A DNA stretch of 64,000 nucleotides from DASQFQ01 sp963730115. Lineage in GTDB: Bacteria; Actinomycetota; Thermoleophilia; Solirubrobacterales; Solirubrobacteraceae. The notes below the pieces were generated by a model. The model made no database searches and was not told where the DNA came from. It saw nothing but the letters and a program-made list of their open reading frames with translations. Below are positions 50,947 to 59,605 of the stretch, in pieces; within the stretch, counting starts at the first letter, position 1, and each line of letters opens with the position of its first letter. A program made the translations under genes and the position numbers. The stretch spans positions 124,001 through 188,000 of the forward strand of contig CAVSQM010000004.1 in assembly GCA_963730115.1 (NCBI GenBank), given 5' to 3'.

Positions 50947-51963
50947 ATGCGAACTCTCACACGGCGAGGCGCGCTGGCGAGCAGCGCGGGGTTGGCGATC
51001 GGCGGTCTGCTCGGAGGCCGCGCGCGGGCGGAGGCACCGGCCGCGCGGGCGGCCCAGGCGGGCTCGCCGGCGACGGTGATCGGCGGAGCGGTGGCGAGTG
51101 GAAGCTGGGAGGTGGTCGACCTCTCGGTGACGACCGGCGAGGAGTACCCCGTCGCGTTCCCCGACCAGCCGCAGTTCAAGGTCGTTCCGCTCTCGTGGTT
51201 CAAGCGCCGGCGCGGGCCCACGCCGCCCGGCCGCAGCGGCGGCGTGCGCAAGAACATCGCCGCCGTGAACGCCTACGAGATCACCGAGCACACCGGCACG
51301 CAGATCGACTTCCCCCCGCACTTCATCCCGCCCACGGGCGTGAACATCAAGGGCGCGCGCGGCGGGCCGGAGGGGCGGCACACCGGCGACGAGTTCCCGC
51401 TCACCGCGTTCATGGGCCCGGCCGTCGTCCTCGACTTCCGCGCCGTGCTCGCCGGCCACACGGCGAAGGGGAAGAGCGCGCAGGTCGACCGCGCGTGGAT
51501 CGAGGCCTGGGAGGCCCGCTACGGCCGCATCGGGGCCGGGGACGTCCCGCTCCTGTTCTCGGGCTACACCGACCGCCACTACCGGCGCTTCCCGCAGGGC
51601 GACCGCTTCAAGGACCGGCTGTTGTGGAAGCCGCTGATCGAGAAGTCGAAGCCGGGGTGGGTCGTGCTCTCGCCGGGTGCCACCGAGCTGCTGCACGACC
51701 GCGGCGTCCGCCACATCGCCACGGACGCGCCGAGCTTCGGCGCCACCGAGGACCCGCAGGCGGGCCATGTCGCGGGCCTCCGCCACGGGATGACGTGGAC
51801 CGAGTCTGCGATCCGTCTCGGCCGGCTGCCGCTGCGCGGCGCGTTCTTCGTCTGCGCGCCCTACAAGGTGCTGGAGCAGCAGGCCGGCCTCGTGCGCGCG
51901 TTCGCCTTCTCGCCGCGAGGTGCGGCCGCGGTGGCAGACTCCGCGCCTGTGATGCTCGGATGA
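50947..51963 (+). CDS. Tat-exported cyclase-family protein (kynurenine formamidase-like)
   Basis: This is a 338-residue protein with a twin-arginine signal (TRRGALASSAGL) and a cyclase domain (PF04199). The metal site is seen as EHTGTQIDFPPHF, a variant of HxGTHxDxPxH in which the second His is Gln (T-Q-I-D), and TDAPSFGATE later. Family members hydrolyse amides or cyclise polyketide-like compounds; the missing His may alter metal binding. It is followed directly by the epimerase gene (4-base overlap), so the two may share a pathway. Confidence 0.85.
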   Translation: MRTLTRRGALASSAGLAIGGLLGGRARAEAPAARAAQAGSPATVIGGAVASGSWEVVDLSVTTGEEYPVAFPDQPQFKVVPLSWFKRRRGPTPPGRSGGVRKNIAAVNAYEITEHTGTQIDFPPHFIPPTGVNIKGARGGPEGRHTGDEFPLTAFMGPAVVLDFRAVLAGHTAKGKSAQVDRAWIEAWEARYGRIGAGDVPLLFSGYTDRHYRRFPQGDRFKDRLLWKPLIEKSKPGWVVLSPGATELLHDRGVRHIATDAPSFGATEDPQAGHVAGLRHGMTWTESAIRLGRLPLRGAFFVCAPYKVLEQQAGLVRAFAFSPRGAAAVADSAPVMLG

Positions 51964-52853
51964 CCTACCTGGTGACCGGCGCTTTCGGCGCCCTCGGCGC
52001 ATGGGCGGTGCGCTCGCTGCTCGACCGTGACCGCGAGGTCGTGACGTACGACCTCGGCGGCAGCGACCATCGGCTGCGGCTCGCGCTCTCCGACGACGAG
52101 GTCGCGGCGCTCCCGCGGATCGATGGCGACGTGACCGACCTCGACCACCTCGAGCGTGTGATGGACGAGCACGAGGTCACGAACGTGATCCACCTCGCCG
52201 CGCTGCAGGTGCCGTTCGTGCGCGACGACCCGGTGCTCGGCTCGCGGGTGAACGTGACCGGGACGGTCAACGTGCTCGAGGCGGTGCGGCGGCGGGCCGA
52301 CCGCATGGGCCCGCTCGTCTACGCGTCCTCGATCGCCGCGGTCGCGCAGGAGGCCGAGCACCCGAGCACGCTCTACGGCGTCTTCAAGCGCGCCAACGAG
52401 GGCACCGCCGCCGGCTACTTCAGCGACTTCGGGGTCTCCTCGATCGGGCTGCGGCCGCACACGCTGTACGGCCCCGGCCGCGACCAGGGGCTGACCTCGG
52501 CGCCGACCGCCGCGATGGTGGCGGCGGCGCGCGGCGAGGCGTACGAGATCCCGTTCGGCGGCTCGCTGCAGCTGCAGTACACGGCCGATGCGGGCGAGCA
52601 GTTCGTGCGCGCGAGCGAGGCGTCGGTCGAGGGCGCGTCGGTGCACAACCTCGACGGGCCGGTCGCGTCGGTGGCGGAGATCGTCGCCGCGATCGAGGCC
52701 GTCGTGCCGGACGCGTCGATCACGTACGGCGAGGATCCGCTGCCGTTCCCGTCGGAGCTCGACACGCGCTCGTTCACCGAGCTGGTCGGCGGGCCGGTGT
52801 CGCGGCCGCTCGAGCAGGGCGTGGCCGAGGCGATCGAGGCGTTCAGGCGCTGA
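51960..52853 (+). CDS. NAD(P)-dependent epimerase/dehydratase (extended SDR)
   Basis: This is a 297-residue extended short-chain dehydrogenase. The Rossmann motif is TGAFGALG at residues 6-13, VIHLAALQVPF marks the core, and the catalytic Ser-Tyr-Lys is in VYASSIAAV and LYGVFKRAN (YxxxK). Domains of this kind act on nucleotide sugars or lactones. The gene is coupled to the cyclase-like gene by an ATGA overlap and converges on ilvD with an 11-bp overlap. Confidence 0.88.
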   Translation: MTYLVTGAFGALGAWAVRSLLDRDREVVTYDLGGSDHRLRLALSDDEVAALPRIDGDVTDLDHLERVMDEHEVTNVIHLAALQVPFVRDDPVLGSRVNVTGTVNVLEAVRRRADRMGPLVYASSIAAVAQEAEHPSTLYGVFKRANEGTAAGYFSDFGVSSIGLRPHTLYGPGRDQGLTSAPTAAMVAAARGEAYEIPFGGSLQLQYTADAGEQFVRASEASVEGASVHNLDGPVASVAEIVAAIEAVVPDASITYGEDPLPFPSELDTRSFTELVGGPVSRPLEQGVAEAIEAFRR

Positions 52854-54516
52854 GCACGGCGCCGTCGGCAGCCGAGCCCACCGCCGCCGCGTAGCGCGCG
52901 AACACGCCGGCCGTGAACGCCGGTGGCGGAATCGTCCGTTCCGCCAGCCTGCGGCCGAGCTCGTCGGCGTCGATCTCGACGTCGAGCCGCCCCGCGTCCA
53001 CGTCGATGCTCACCACGTCGCCGTCGCGCACCGCCGCGATCGGCCCGCCGCGCGCCGCCTCGGGCGCGACGTGCCCGACCATCAGCCCGCGCGTGGCGCC
53101 GGAGAAGCGCCCGTCGGTGACGAGCGCCACCGACTCGCCGAGGCCGGCGCCGACCACCGCCGACGTCACCCCGAGCATCTCGCGCATCCCCGGCCCGCCG
53201 GCCGGGCCCTCGTAGCGCACGACGAGCACGTCGCCGTCGCGCACGTCGCCCGAATGCAGCGCCTCCGCGCACCCGGCCTCGCTGTCGAACACCCGCGCCG
53301 GCCCGCGGTGGGCGCGCCGCTCGGTGCCGGCCAGCTTGAGCACGCAGCCGTCGGGGGCGAGGTTGCCGCGGAGCGCGTAGAGCGAGCCGCGCGGCTTGAT
53401 CTCGCCGATCACCCGGCCGTCCGGCTCGGGCGCCTCGGCGGTGGCCTCGGCGAGCGTCCGGCCGTCGACGGTCGGCGCCGCGCCGTCGACGTGCCCGTGC
53501 CGGATCAGCTCGCGGATCAGGGTGGCGGTCCCGCCCGCCGCGTGGAGATCGGAGGCGACGAAGCGCCCGCCGGGCACGAGGTCGGCGAGCACCGGCGTGC
53601 GGGCGCTGATGGCGGCGAGCTCGTCGAGCGTCAGCGGCACGCCGGCCTCGCGCGCGATCGCCAGCAGGTGGAGGAAGCCGTTGGTGGAGCCGCCGGACGC
53701 CACGGCGCCCGCCATCGCGTTCTCCAGCCCGCGGCGGTCGAGGAACTGCCGGGCCGTGACGCCGCGCTCGGCAAGCTCGACCGCGAGCGCGCCGGCGCGC
53801 GCCGCCGACGCGTCCTTCGCCTCGACGGCGGCGGCGGGGATCAGCCCGTCGCCGATCACCGCGAGCCCGAGCATGTCGACGACGATCGCCATCGTGTTGG
53901 CGGTGAAGTTGCCGGCGCAGTAGCCCGCCCCGGGGCACGCCTCGCGCTCGATCAGGTCGAGCTGCTCGCGCGGGATGCGGCCGCGGTCGTGGGCGCCGAC
54001 CGCCTCCCACACATCCTGGATCGTCAGCGCACGCTCGCCGTCGCGCCCCGCCAGCATCGGGCCGCCGGACAGCACGACCGCCGGGCGGTCGACGCGCGCG
54101 AGCGCCATCAGCGCGGCCGGCACCGTCTTGTCGCAGCCGACGAGGCAGACGAGGGCGTCGAAGTCGTGCGCGTGGGTCATGAGCTCGATCGAGTCGGCGA
54201 TCACCTCGCGCGAGACGAGCGAGGCGCGCATGCCGGGCGTCGCCTGCGACTGGTTGTCGGACACCGCGATCGTGTTGAACTCGAGCGCGACGCCGCCCGC
54301 CGCCTCGACCGCCTCGCCCACCTTCTGGGCAAGCCGGCGGTGGTTGAGGTTGCACGGCATCGTCCGCGTCCACGTCGAGGCGATGCCCACGATCGGCCCG
54401 TCGAGCCGCTCGGGGTCGATCCCCATGGCGCGGAAATGCGAGCGCGCCCCGGCCCGCTCGGCACCCGACTTCAGGGCAGCGCGGGCGCGGCGGCGTGCGG
54501 CGGCGTCGTCGGTCAC
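52843..54516 (-). CDS. ilvD: Dihydroxy-acid dehydratase-like (IlvD/EDD family)
   Basis: This is a 557-residue IlvD/EDD-family enzyme. The iron-sulfur ligands are in LVGCDKTVPA and CPGAGYCAGNFTANTM, and GRFSGATRGLMVGHVAPEAARGGPIA is the C-terminal signature. IlvD converts 2,3-dihydroxy-3-methylbutanoate and -pentanoate to 2-oxo acids in valine/isoleucine synthesis. The absence of other ilv genes means an aldonate dehydratase role is also possible. GTG 54516 (VTDDAAARRRA) is preferred over a further upstream start. Confidence 0.88.
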   Translation of the reverse strand: MTDDAAARRRARAALKSGAERAGARSHFRAMGIDPERLDGPIVGIASTWTRTMPCNLNHRRLAQKVGEAVEAAGGVALEFNTIAVSDNQSQATPGMRASLVSREVIADSIELMTHAHDFDALVCLVGCDKTVPAALMALARVDRPAVVLSGGPMLAGRDGERALTIQDVWEAVGAHDRGRIPREQLDLIEREACPGAGYCAGNFTANTMAIVVDMLGLAVIGDGLIPAAAVEAKDASAARAGALAVELAERGVTARQFLDRRGLENAMAGAVASGGSTNGFLHLLAIAREAGVPLTLDELAAISARTPVLADLVPGGRFVASDLHAAGGTATLIRELIRHGHVDGAAPTVDGRTLAEATAEAPEPDGRVIGEIKPRGSLYALRGNLAPDGCVLKLAGTERRAHRGPARVFDSEAGCAEALHSGDVRDGDVLVVRYEGPAGGPGMREMLGVTSAVVGAGLGESVALVTDGRFSGATRGLMVGHVAPEAARGGPIAAVRDGDVVSIDVDAGRLDVEIDADELGRRLAERTIPPPAFTAGVFARYAAAVGSAADGAVLSA

Positions 54517-54520
54517 CGGA

Positions 54521-54772
54521 TCAGGTGGCGTAGTACACGTCGGGGTCCGCGCCGTCGCCGAGCACGGCACTGACGTACTCGCGGACGTGGTGGCGCTCCT
54601 CGACCCCGTCGAGGATCATCATCTCCATCACCGGGATCATGCCCGGCGCGAGCACCCGGAGCTCGGTGACGACGCGGCGCTGGTAGCGGGTCGAGCGCGG
54701 GTCGACGACGAACTCGAACAGCTCGTCGGTGAGCGTGTCCTCGTCGATCGAGAGGCGGAAGAGCCGGGGCAT
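54521..54772 (-). CDS. Hypothetical protein
   Basis: This is an 83-residue acidic protein with a likely alpha/beta content (LFRLSIDEDTLTDELFEFVVDPR; TELRVLAPGMIPVMEMMILDG). It has no membrane segment. The ATG shares one base with the stop of ohr (TGATG), so the two are translated together. I do not recognise the family. It could be an accessory to the peroxidase, but there is no direct evidence. Confidence 0.6.
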   Translation of the reverse strand: MPRLFRLSIDEDTLTDELFEFVVDPRSTRYQRRVVTELRVLAPGMIPVMEMMILDGVEERHHVREYVSAVLGDGADPDVYYAT

Positions 54773-55206
54773 CAGCTGCGGCCCATGATCTCGAACTCGA
54801 CGTCGATGTTGCCGCGCGTGGCGTTGGAGTACGGGCAGCGCTCGTGGGCGCGCGCGACGAGGTCCTCGGCGGCGGCCTGGTCGAGCGCGGGCACGCCGAC
54901 CTCGAGCTGGACGCCGAGGCCGAAGCGGCCCTTGCCGAGCGCGCCGAAGTGGACGTGCGCGGTCACACTGGCGCCTTCGACGTCGTCGAGCGACCCCTCG
55001 CGGCGGGCCGAGGACACGATCGCGTTCGCGAAGCAGGCCGCGTAGCCGGCCGCGAAGAGCTGCTCAGGGTTGGTGCCCGGGCCGCCGTCGCCGCCCATCT
55101 CCTTCGGGACGCTGAGGTCGAGGTCGAGCTTGCCGTCGTCGGTGCGCGTGTGGCCGTCGCGGCCGCCCTCGGTGGCGGTGGCGACCGCGGTGTAGAGCGT
55201 CTTCAT
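54772..55206 (-). CDS. ohr: Organic hydroperoxide resistance protein (Ohr/OsmC family)
   Basis: This is a 144-residue thiol peroxidase that reduces organic hydroperoxides. It has the two redox cysteines of Ohr (one in AAGYAACFANAI, the other in ERCPYSNATRGN), plus the TATEGGRDGHTRTDDGKL start. The peroxidatic Cys of Ohr normally lies in the first motif. It is co-transcribed with the small gene after it. No OhrR-type regulator is adjacent. Confidence 0.92.
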   Translation of the reverse strand: MKTLYTAVATATEGGRDGHTRTDDGKLDLDLSVPKEMGGDGGPGTNPEQLFAAGYAACFANAIVSSARREGSLDDVEGASVTAHVHFGALGKGRFGLGVQLEVGVPALDQAAAEDLVARAHERCPYSNATRGNIDVEFEIMGRS

Positions 55207-55216
55207 CCGCCCGAGC

Positions 55217-55468
55217 TTACGACTGTGCGGTCGTCATCGTCTCCGAGGATGAGTTCGACGAGGACTCATCCGAGGAGATCGTCGACGAGTCCGACGAGGT
55301 CGCGGTCGTGGACGCCGTGACGGTCGTGCCCAGCGCGGGGTCGTTCCCCGAGGCCATCTGGATGTAGATGGTCGCGAACAGGGCGATGAAGACCGCCACG
55401 GTGGTGGCGACGATCGTGCGGCGGATGCGGGCCACGCGGGCGCGGCGGGCGGCGAGGGTTGGGCTCAT
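55217..55468 (-). CDS. Small membrane protein with Ser/Thr-rich tail
   Basis: This is an 83-residue protein. A positively charged N-terminus (ARRARVARIRR), one transmembrane helix (TIVATTVAVFIALFATIYIQM) and a C-terminal tail composed mostly of Ser, Thr and Asp suggest an extracytoplasmic, possibly glycosylated tail. The ATG overlaps the stop of the ferric-reductase-like gene by 4 bases. It is probably a partner of that protein. Confidence 0.7.
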   Translation of the reverse strand: MSPTLAARRARVARIRRTIVATTVAVFIALFATIYIQMASGNDPALGTTVTASTTATSSDSSTISSDESSSNSSSETMTTAQS

Positions 55469-56010
55469 GAGCGTGTGGGGACGGGGTTGGAGGGGAGATG
55501 GCGGACGACGAGGAGCACGAGTGCGGGGATGACCGCGATCGCGGTGCAGACGAGGAACCAGGCGGTGCCGGCGTCGGTGCCCTGGCCCAGCGAGTGGGCG
55601 ATGCCGCCGATCCAGGCCAGGGCGGTCCAGCGGTGCAGCTTCTTCCAGCGCGCCGCGCCGATCCTGGTGCGGAAGTAGGAGGAGATGCCGAGGACCATCA
55701 GCCCCCAGCCGGACACGATCCCGATCGACATCCACGGCTCCTTGTAGCCGGACACGAACGGGACGGTGATGTCGAGGATGCTCGCGTTCAGGTACGAGTC
55801 GCCGAGCAGCGCCACGGCGTGGACCACGATCGCGATCAGGGTCGCCAGCGAGAGGGCCTCGTGGGCGGCGCGCAGGTCGTGGCCGCGGCCCTTGACCAGG
55901 CGGCCGCCCATCGTCAGGCCGACGCCGACCGCGGCGCTCGACAGCAGCAGCGCGGCGACGCCGGCGGCCCGGCTGACGATCCAGAACAGGTGCTCTTCCA
56001 TGGCGAGCAT
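55465..56010 (-). CDS. Ferric reductase-like heme membrane protein
   Basis: This is a protein of about 181 residues with five to six helices of the ferric reductase-like transmembrane type. Candidate heme-binding histidines are in RAAHEALSL, TLIAIVVHAVALL and LHRWTALAWIGGIAHSLGQG. These bind two hemes and pass electrons across the membrane. It lacks an FAD/NAD domain, so a partner must supply electrons. I use ATG 56010; ATG 56001 is also possible. It is coupled to the small Ser/Thr-tailed protein downstream. Confidence 0.8.
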   Translation of the reverse strand: MLAMEEHLFWIVSRAAGVAALLLSSAAVGVGLTMGGRLVKGRGHDLRAAHEALSLATLIAIVVHAVALLGDSYLNASILDITVPFVSGYKEPWMSIGIVSGWGLMVLGISSYFRTRIGAARWKKLHRWTALAWIGGIAHSLGQGTDAGTAWFLVCTAIAVIPALVLLVVRHLPSNPVPTRS

Positions 56011-56053
56011 GGTCGGCCCGGGACCTTCGAGCCGACTCAACGCCGCCTGGGAA

Positions 56054-56827
56054 TCAGCTGAGCGAGGTCGCGCGCAGCCGTCGCACCGCGACCAGCATCC
56101 CGGCCGCGCCCCAGATCGCCAGCGAGCCCAGGTCGCCCGCCTCGACGCTCCCGCCGGGCACGAAGCAGGCGCTGAACGCGTCGACGAGGTGCGACAGCGG
56201 GAAGAACGCCGCGAGGTGCATGAGCCACGACGGCGCGTCGGTGATCGGGAACCACACGCCGGAGATGAACGAGATCGGCAGGAACGTCAGCTGCGCGAGC
56301 GGCTGCGCCTGGTCCGAAGTCTTCGCCAGCGTCCCGAGCGCCAGCCCCAGCGAGCCGAGGCAGGCCGCGCCCAGCACCAGGACGAGCAGCGCCTGCGCGA
56401 GCGTGCGCGCGTAGACGTCGACGCCCAGGGCCGGCACGGCGACCGCGAACAGCAGCACCACCGAGGCGATCCCGGTCAGCGCGGCGGCGGCCATCCAGGC
56501 GCCGAGATAGACCGGCAGCGGCAGCGGCGTCCCGCGCACGCGCTTCAGCAGACCCGTCTCGCGCGCCGTGGCGACGCCCATGATGAGGCTCGAGTAGCAC
56601 GCGAGCGTGATCGCGAACACGCCGATCGCGGGCGTGTAGTACTGCGCGAACGGGATGTCACCGCCGCTCGGCGCCGTCACGTCCTGGCCGGCGTTGAGCG
56701 CGCCGAACAGCGTCACGAGCACGAGCGGGAACGCGAAGGTGAAGCCGAGCGCACGCGGCGAGCGCAGCGTGAAGCGCACGCGCGCCGTGATCCAGCGGCC
56801 CAGCAGGGTGAAGTCGGTGGCGGTCAT
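56054..56827 (-). CDS. ABC-2 type transporter permease
   Basis: This is a 257-residue ABC-2 membrane subunit with six helices, including the LGFTFAFPLVLVTLFGAL start and the PISFISGVWFPITDAPSWL segment near the last helices. With the ATPase at 56824-57693 it forms an exporter of drugs, lipids or polysaccharides. The ATG overlaps the ATPase stop (ATGA). The divergent sensor kinase/regulator pair probably controls it. Confidence 0.88.
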   Translation of the reverse strand: MTATDFTLLGRWITARVRFTLRSPRALGFTFAFPLVLVTLFGALNAGQDVTAPSGGDIPFAQYYTPAIGVFAITLACYSSLIMGVATARETGLLKRVRGTPLPLPVYLGAWMAAAALTGIASVVLLFAVAVPALGVDVYARTLAQALLVLVLGAACLGSLGLALGTLAKTSDQAQPLAQLTFLPISFISGVWFPITDAPSWLMHLAAFFPLSHLVDAFSACFVPGGSVEAGDLGSLAIWGAAGMLVAVRRLRATSLS

Positions 56828-57693
56828 CGGGGCTCCTCGGTCAGCTCGAGGTAGACGTCCTCGAGGCTCGGTCGGGTCACGGTCAGCCCTTCGAGCTCCT
56901 CGCCGCGCGCGGCGGCGCGGGACAGCACGGGGGCGAGGTCCTGCGTGGGCGTCGGGGTCGCGAAGCGCACGTGGCGCCCGTCGAGGCGGTAGCTGACGAT
57001 CGACTCGCCGCCGCCGCCGAGCGAGTCCGGCCCGCCCTCGGCGATCACCCGGCCGTGACCGAGCACGACCACGCGGTCGGCCAGCACCTGCGCCTCCTCC
57101 ATGTAGTGCGTGGTGAGGAGGATCGTCGTGCCGCGCTCGCGCAGGCGCCCGATCAGCTCCCACGCGTGGCGGCGCGCGGAGGGGTCGAAGCCGGTGGTCG
57201 GCTCGTCCAGGAACAGCAGCTCGGGATCGCCGGCGATGCCGACCGCGAGGTCGAGCCGGCGTCGCTGCCCGCCGGACAGCGTCGCGGCGCGGGCGCCGGC
57301 GCGATCGGCGAGCCCGACGAGCTCGAGCGCCTCCTCCACCGGCAGCGGGTGCGGGTAGGGCGCCGAGTAGAGCGCCACCGCCTCGCGGACGGTGATGTTC
57401 GGGTCGAGCCCTTCCTCCTGCAACACGATGCCGATGCGCTCGAGGAAGGCGCGCTCGCGCCGCGCGGGGTCGTGGCCGAGCACGCTGACCTCGCCGGCGT
57501 CGGCGGTGCGGTGGCCCTCGAGGATCTCGACCAGCGTCGTCTTGCCCGCGCCGTTGGGGCCGAGGAGCGCGAGCAGCTCGCCCTGGTGGACGGTGAGGTC
57601 GACGCCGTCGAGCGCCTGCACGTCGCCGTAGGCGCGGCGGACGCCGGTCACCTGGATCGCGGTCGCGGTCGTCTGGGGAGCGGTGGTGATCAT
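56824..57693 (-). CDS. ABC-2 exporter ATPase
   Basis: This is a 289-residue ATPase of the DrrA/CcmA type: Walker A GPNGAGKTT, signature LSGGQRRRL, Walker B LLFLDEPTTGFDP and the switch in TTHYMEEA. The C-terminal extension is found in drug-exporter ATPases. The start is ATG 57693. The gene is divergent from the kinase at 57828, with an inverted repeat and direct repeats in between. The likely role is efflux in response to membrane or antibiotic stress. Confidence 0.92.
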   Translation of the reverse strand: MITTAPQTTATAIQVTGVRRAYGDVQALDGVDLTVHQGELLALLGPNGAGKTTLVEILEGHRTADAGEVSVLGHDPARRERAFLERIGIVLQEEGLDPNITVREAVALYSAPYPHPLPVEEALELVGLADRAGARAATLSGGQRRRLDLAVGIAGDPELLFLDEPTTGFDPSARRHAWELIGRLRERGTTILLTTHYMEEAQVLADRVVVLGHGRVIAEGGPDSLGGGGESIVSYRLDGRHVRFATPTPTQDLAPVLSRAAARGEELEGLTVTRPSLEDVYLELTEEPR

Positions 57694-57752
57694 GCGCTGC
57701 AGGATCGGGGCGCGGGCGCCGGTTTTCATCGGCGCACGGGCCGAACTTGCGC

Positions 57753-57785
57753 CTCCACCCGAGGGTGGAGACGGATCCACCCGAG
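57753..57785. promoter_or_regulatory. Inverted and direct repeats in the ABC/kinase divergent promoter
   Basis: CTCCACCC at 57753-57760 and GGGTGGAG at 57763-57770 form a perfect 8-bp inverted repeat with a 2-bp spacer. The unit TCCACCCGAG occurs at 57754-57763 and again at 57776-57785, 22 bp apart, on the same face of the helix. The position, between the exporter and the two-component genes, fits an operator for the response regulator at 58940. Binding is inferred. Confidence 0.45.
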
Positions 57786-57827
57786 TGCCGATGACAGACC
57801 GCGGGGCGGGCCCTACCGTGTGATCAC

Positions 57828-58943
57828 ATGAGGAGTCCGCGAGCCACCGACGTGATCCGCTCGTTCGCCGTCGCCGCGTTCCTCACGATCGTCGGCTCCG
57901 TCATCGCCACCGAGCCCCACCCGGGCCTGTCGGGCGAGGGCCTGTGGGTGACGCTGTCGCTGATCGGCCTGATCGGCGGCGTCGCGATCGTCCTGCCGTG
58001 GCGGGCGATGTCCGACGCGCGGCGGCTGGCCGGCCTGGTGCTGCTCGGAGCGTCGAGCGTCGCGCTCGCCGCGCTGCAGCCCGACGGCGCCGGCTACGCG
58101 GGCGCGTACATCGTCGTCGTGGTCGCCGCCGCGCGGCTGCCGCTCGTGCCGGCGCTGGTGGTCAGCGGGCTCACGCTGGCCGGCGAGGTCGCGGCCGCCG
58201 CCGTCGTCCGCGACGCCCCGGGCGATCACATCAGCGGGCTGATGTTCTCGATCGTGCCCTGGTTCATCGTCATGCGGCTGATGCGGCAGCTGCGCGACCG
58301 CAGCGATCGCGCGGAGGCGCTGGTCGAGGAGCTCCAGGAGTCGCGCGCCGAGACCGCGCGCGCCGCCGCCGTCGCCGAGCGCGGCCGGCTCGCGCGCGAC
58401 ATGCACGACGTGCTCGCGCACTCGCTGTCGGCGCTCGCGCTGCAGCTCGAGGGCGCGCGGCTGCTGGCGCGCGACCGCGGCACCGACGAGGAGGTGGTCG
58501 CCGCCATCGAGCGCGCACACCACCTCGCGGCGAGCGGGCTGGGCGAGGCGCGCGGGGCGATCTCGGCGCTGCGCGGCGACGAGATGCCCGGGATCGACGC
58601 GCTGGCCGACCGCTTCGGCGATCGCGTGGCGCTGTCGGTCAGCGGCGAGCCGCACGAGCTCGCCTCCGAGGCGCGGCTCGCCTTGTACCGGACGGCCCAG
58701 GAGGCGCTCACCAACGTGTCGCGCCACAGCGCGGCCGAGCATGTCGAGCTGAAGCTCGACTACGAGCCCGGCGGCACTCGGCTGGTGGTGCAGGACTCCG
58801 GGCCGGCGGTCGACGGCGAGGAGGCGACCGGCGGCGGCTACGGGCTGACCGGCATGCGCGAGCGCGCCGAGCTGCTCGGCGGCCGGCTGAGCGCGGGGCC
58901 GATGGGCGACGGGTTCAAGGTGGAGCTGTGGCTGCCGGCGTGA
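57828..58943 (+). CDS. Sensor histidine kinase (DesK-like, HisKA_3)
   Basis: This is a 371-residue kinase with about six transmembrane helices (to about residue 150) and no large extracellular part. HisKA_3 has VAERGRLARDMHDVLAHSL, with the phosphoacceptor His, and the HATPase domain has LYRTAQEALTNVSRHSA and GGGYGLTGMRERAELLGG. It is coupled to the response regulator by a 4-base overlap. Placement beside an ABC-2 exporter is typical of systems that sense membrane fluidity or antimicrobials. Confidence 0.9.
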   Translation: MRSPRATDVIRSFAVAAFLTIVGSVIATEPHPGLSGEGLWVTLSLIGLIGGVAIVLPWRAMSDARRLAGLVLLGASSVALAALQPDGAGYAGAYIVVVVAAARLPLVPALVVSGLTLAGEVAAAAVVRDAPGDHISGLMFSIVPWFIVMRLMRQLRDRSDRAEALVEELQESRAETARAAAVAERGRLARDMHDVLAHSLSALALQLEGARLLARDRGTDEEVVAAIERAHHLAASGLGEARGAISALRGDEMPGIDALADRFGDRVALSVSGEPHELASEARLALYRTAQEALTNVSRHSAAEHVELKLDYEPGGTRLVVQDSGPAVDGEEATGGGYGLTGMRERAELLGGRLSAGPMGDGFKVELWLPA

Positions 58944-59572
58944 TCCGCGTCATGCTCGCCGACGACCAGCGCGTGGTCCGCGAGGGGCTCGGCACGCTGC
59001 TCGGGCTGCTCGACGGGATCGAGCTGGTGGCGACCGCCGCCGACGGCGAGGAGGCACTCGAGCTGGCGGCGCGGCACGAGCCCGACATCGTGCTGATGGA
59101 CCTGCGGATGCCGCGGGTCGACGGCATCGAGGCGATCCGGCGGCTCGCCGAGCGCGGCGATCGCCCGCGGGCGATCGCGCTGACCACGTACGCCGACGAC
59201 GCCTCGGTCCTCGGCGCGCTGCGCGCGGGGGCGCGCGGCTACCTCACCAAGGACGCGGGGGCGGACGAGATCCGCGCTGCGGTCCAGGCCGTCGCGCGCG
59301 GCGAGGCGGCCCTCGACCCGAGCGTGCAGCACCACGTGGTGGCGGCGCTGGCCGCGCCGTCGCCGCCGGAGCTGCCGGACGAGCTCACCCCGCGCGAGGC
59401 CGAGGTGCTCGGGCTGATCGCGGAAGGGCTGACGAACGCGGAGATCGCCGAGCGGCTGGTGGTGAGTGCCGCGACGGTGAAGTCGCACGTCAACCACATC
59501 TTCGCCAAGGCCGGCGTGCGCGATCGCGCGCAGGCCGTCGTGTACGCGTACTCGCACGGCCTGGCGGGCTGA
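58940..59572 (+). CDS. NarL-type response regulator (DesR-like)
   Basis: This is a 210-residue regulator: receiver with D8/D9, phosphoacceptor D54 in VLMDLRMP, T in ALTTYAD and K in YLTKDAG. The LuxR helix-turn-helix has ELTPREAEVLGLIAEGLTN, then SAATVKSHVNHIFAKAGVRD. GTG 58940 overlaps the kinase stop (GTGA). It probably binds the repeat at 57753-57785 to control the ABC exporter and its own operon. Confidence 0.92.
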   Translation: MIRVMLADDQRVVREGLGTLLGLLDGIELVATAADGEEALELAARHEPDIVLMDLRMPRVDGIEAIRRLAERGDRPRAIALTTYADDASVLGALRAGARGYLTKDAGADEIRAAVQAVARGEAALDPSVQHHVVAALAAPSPPELPDELTPREAEVLGLIAEGLTNAEIAERLVVSAATVKSHVNHIFAKAGVRDRAQAVVYAYSHGLAG

Positions 59573-59605
59573 TCGCCGTCCGCGCGGATCGGGTAGCACC
59601 GGCCG

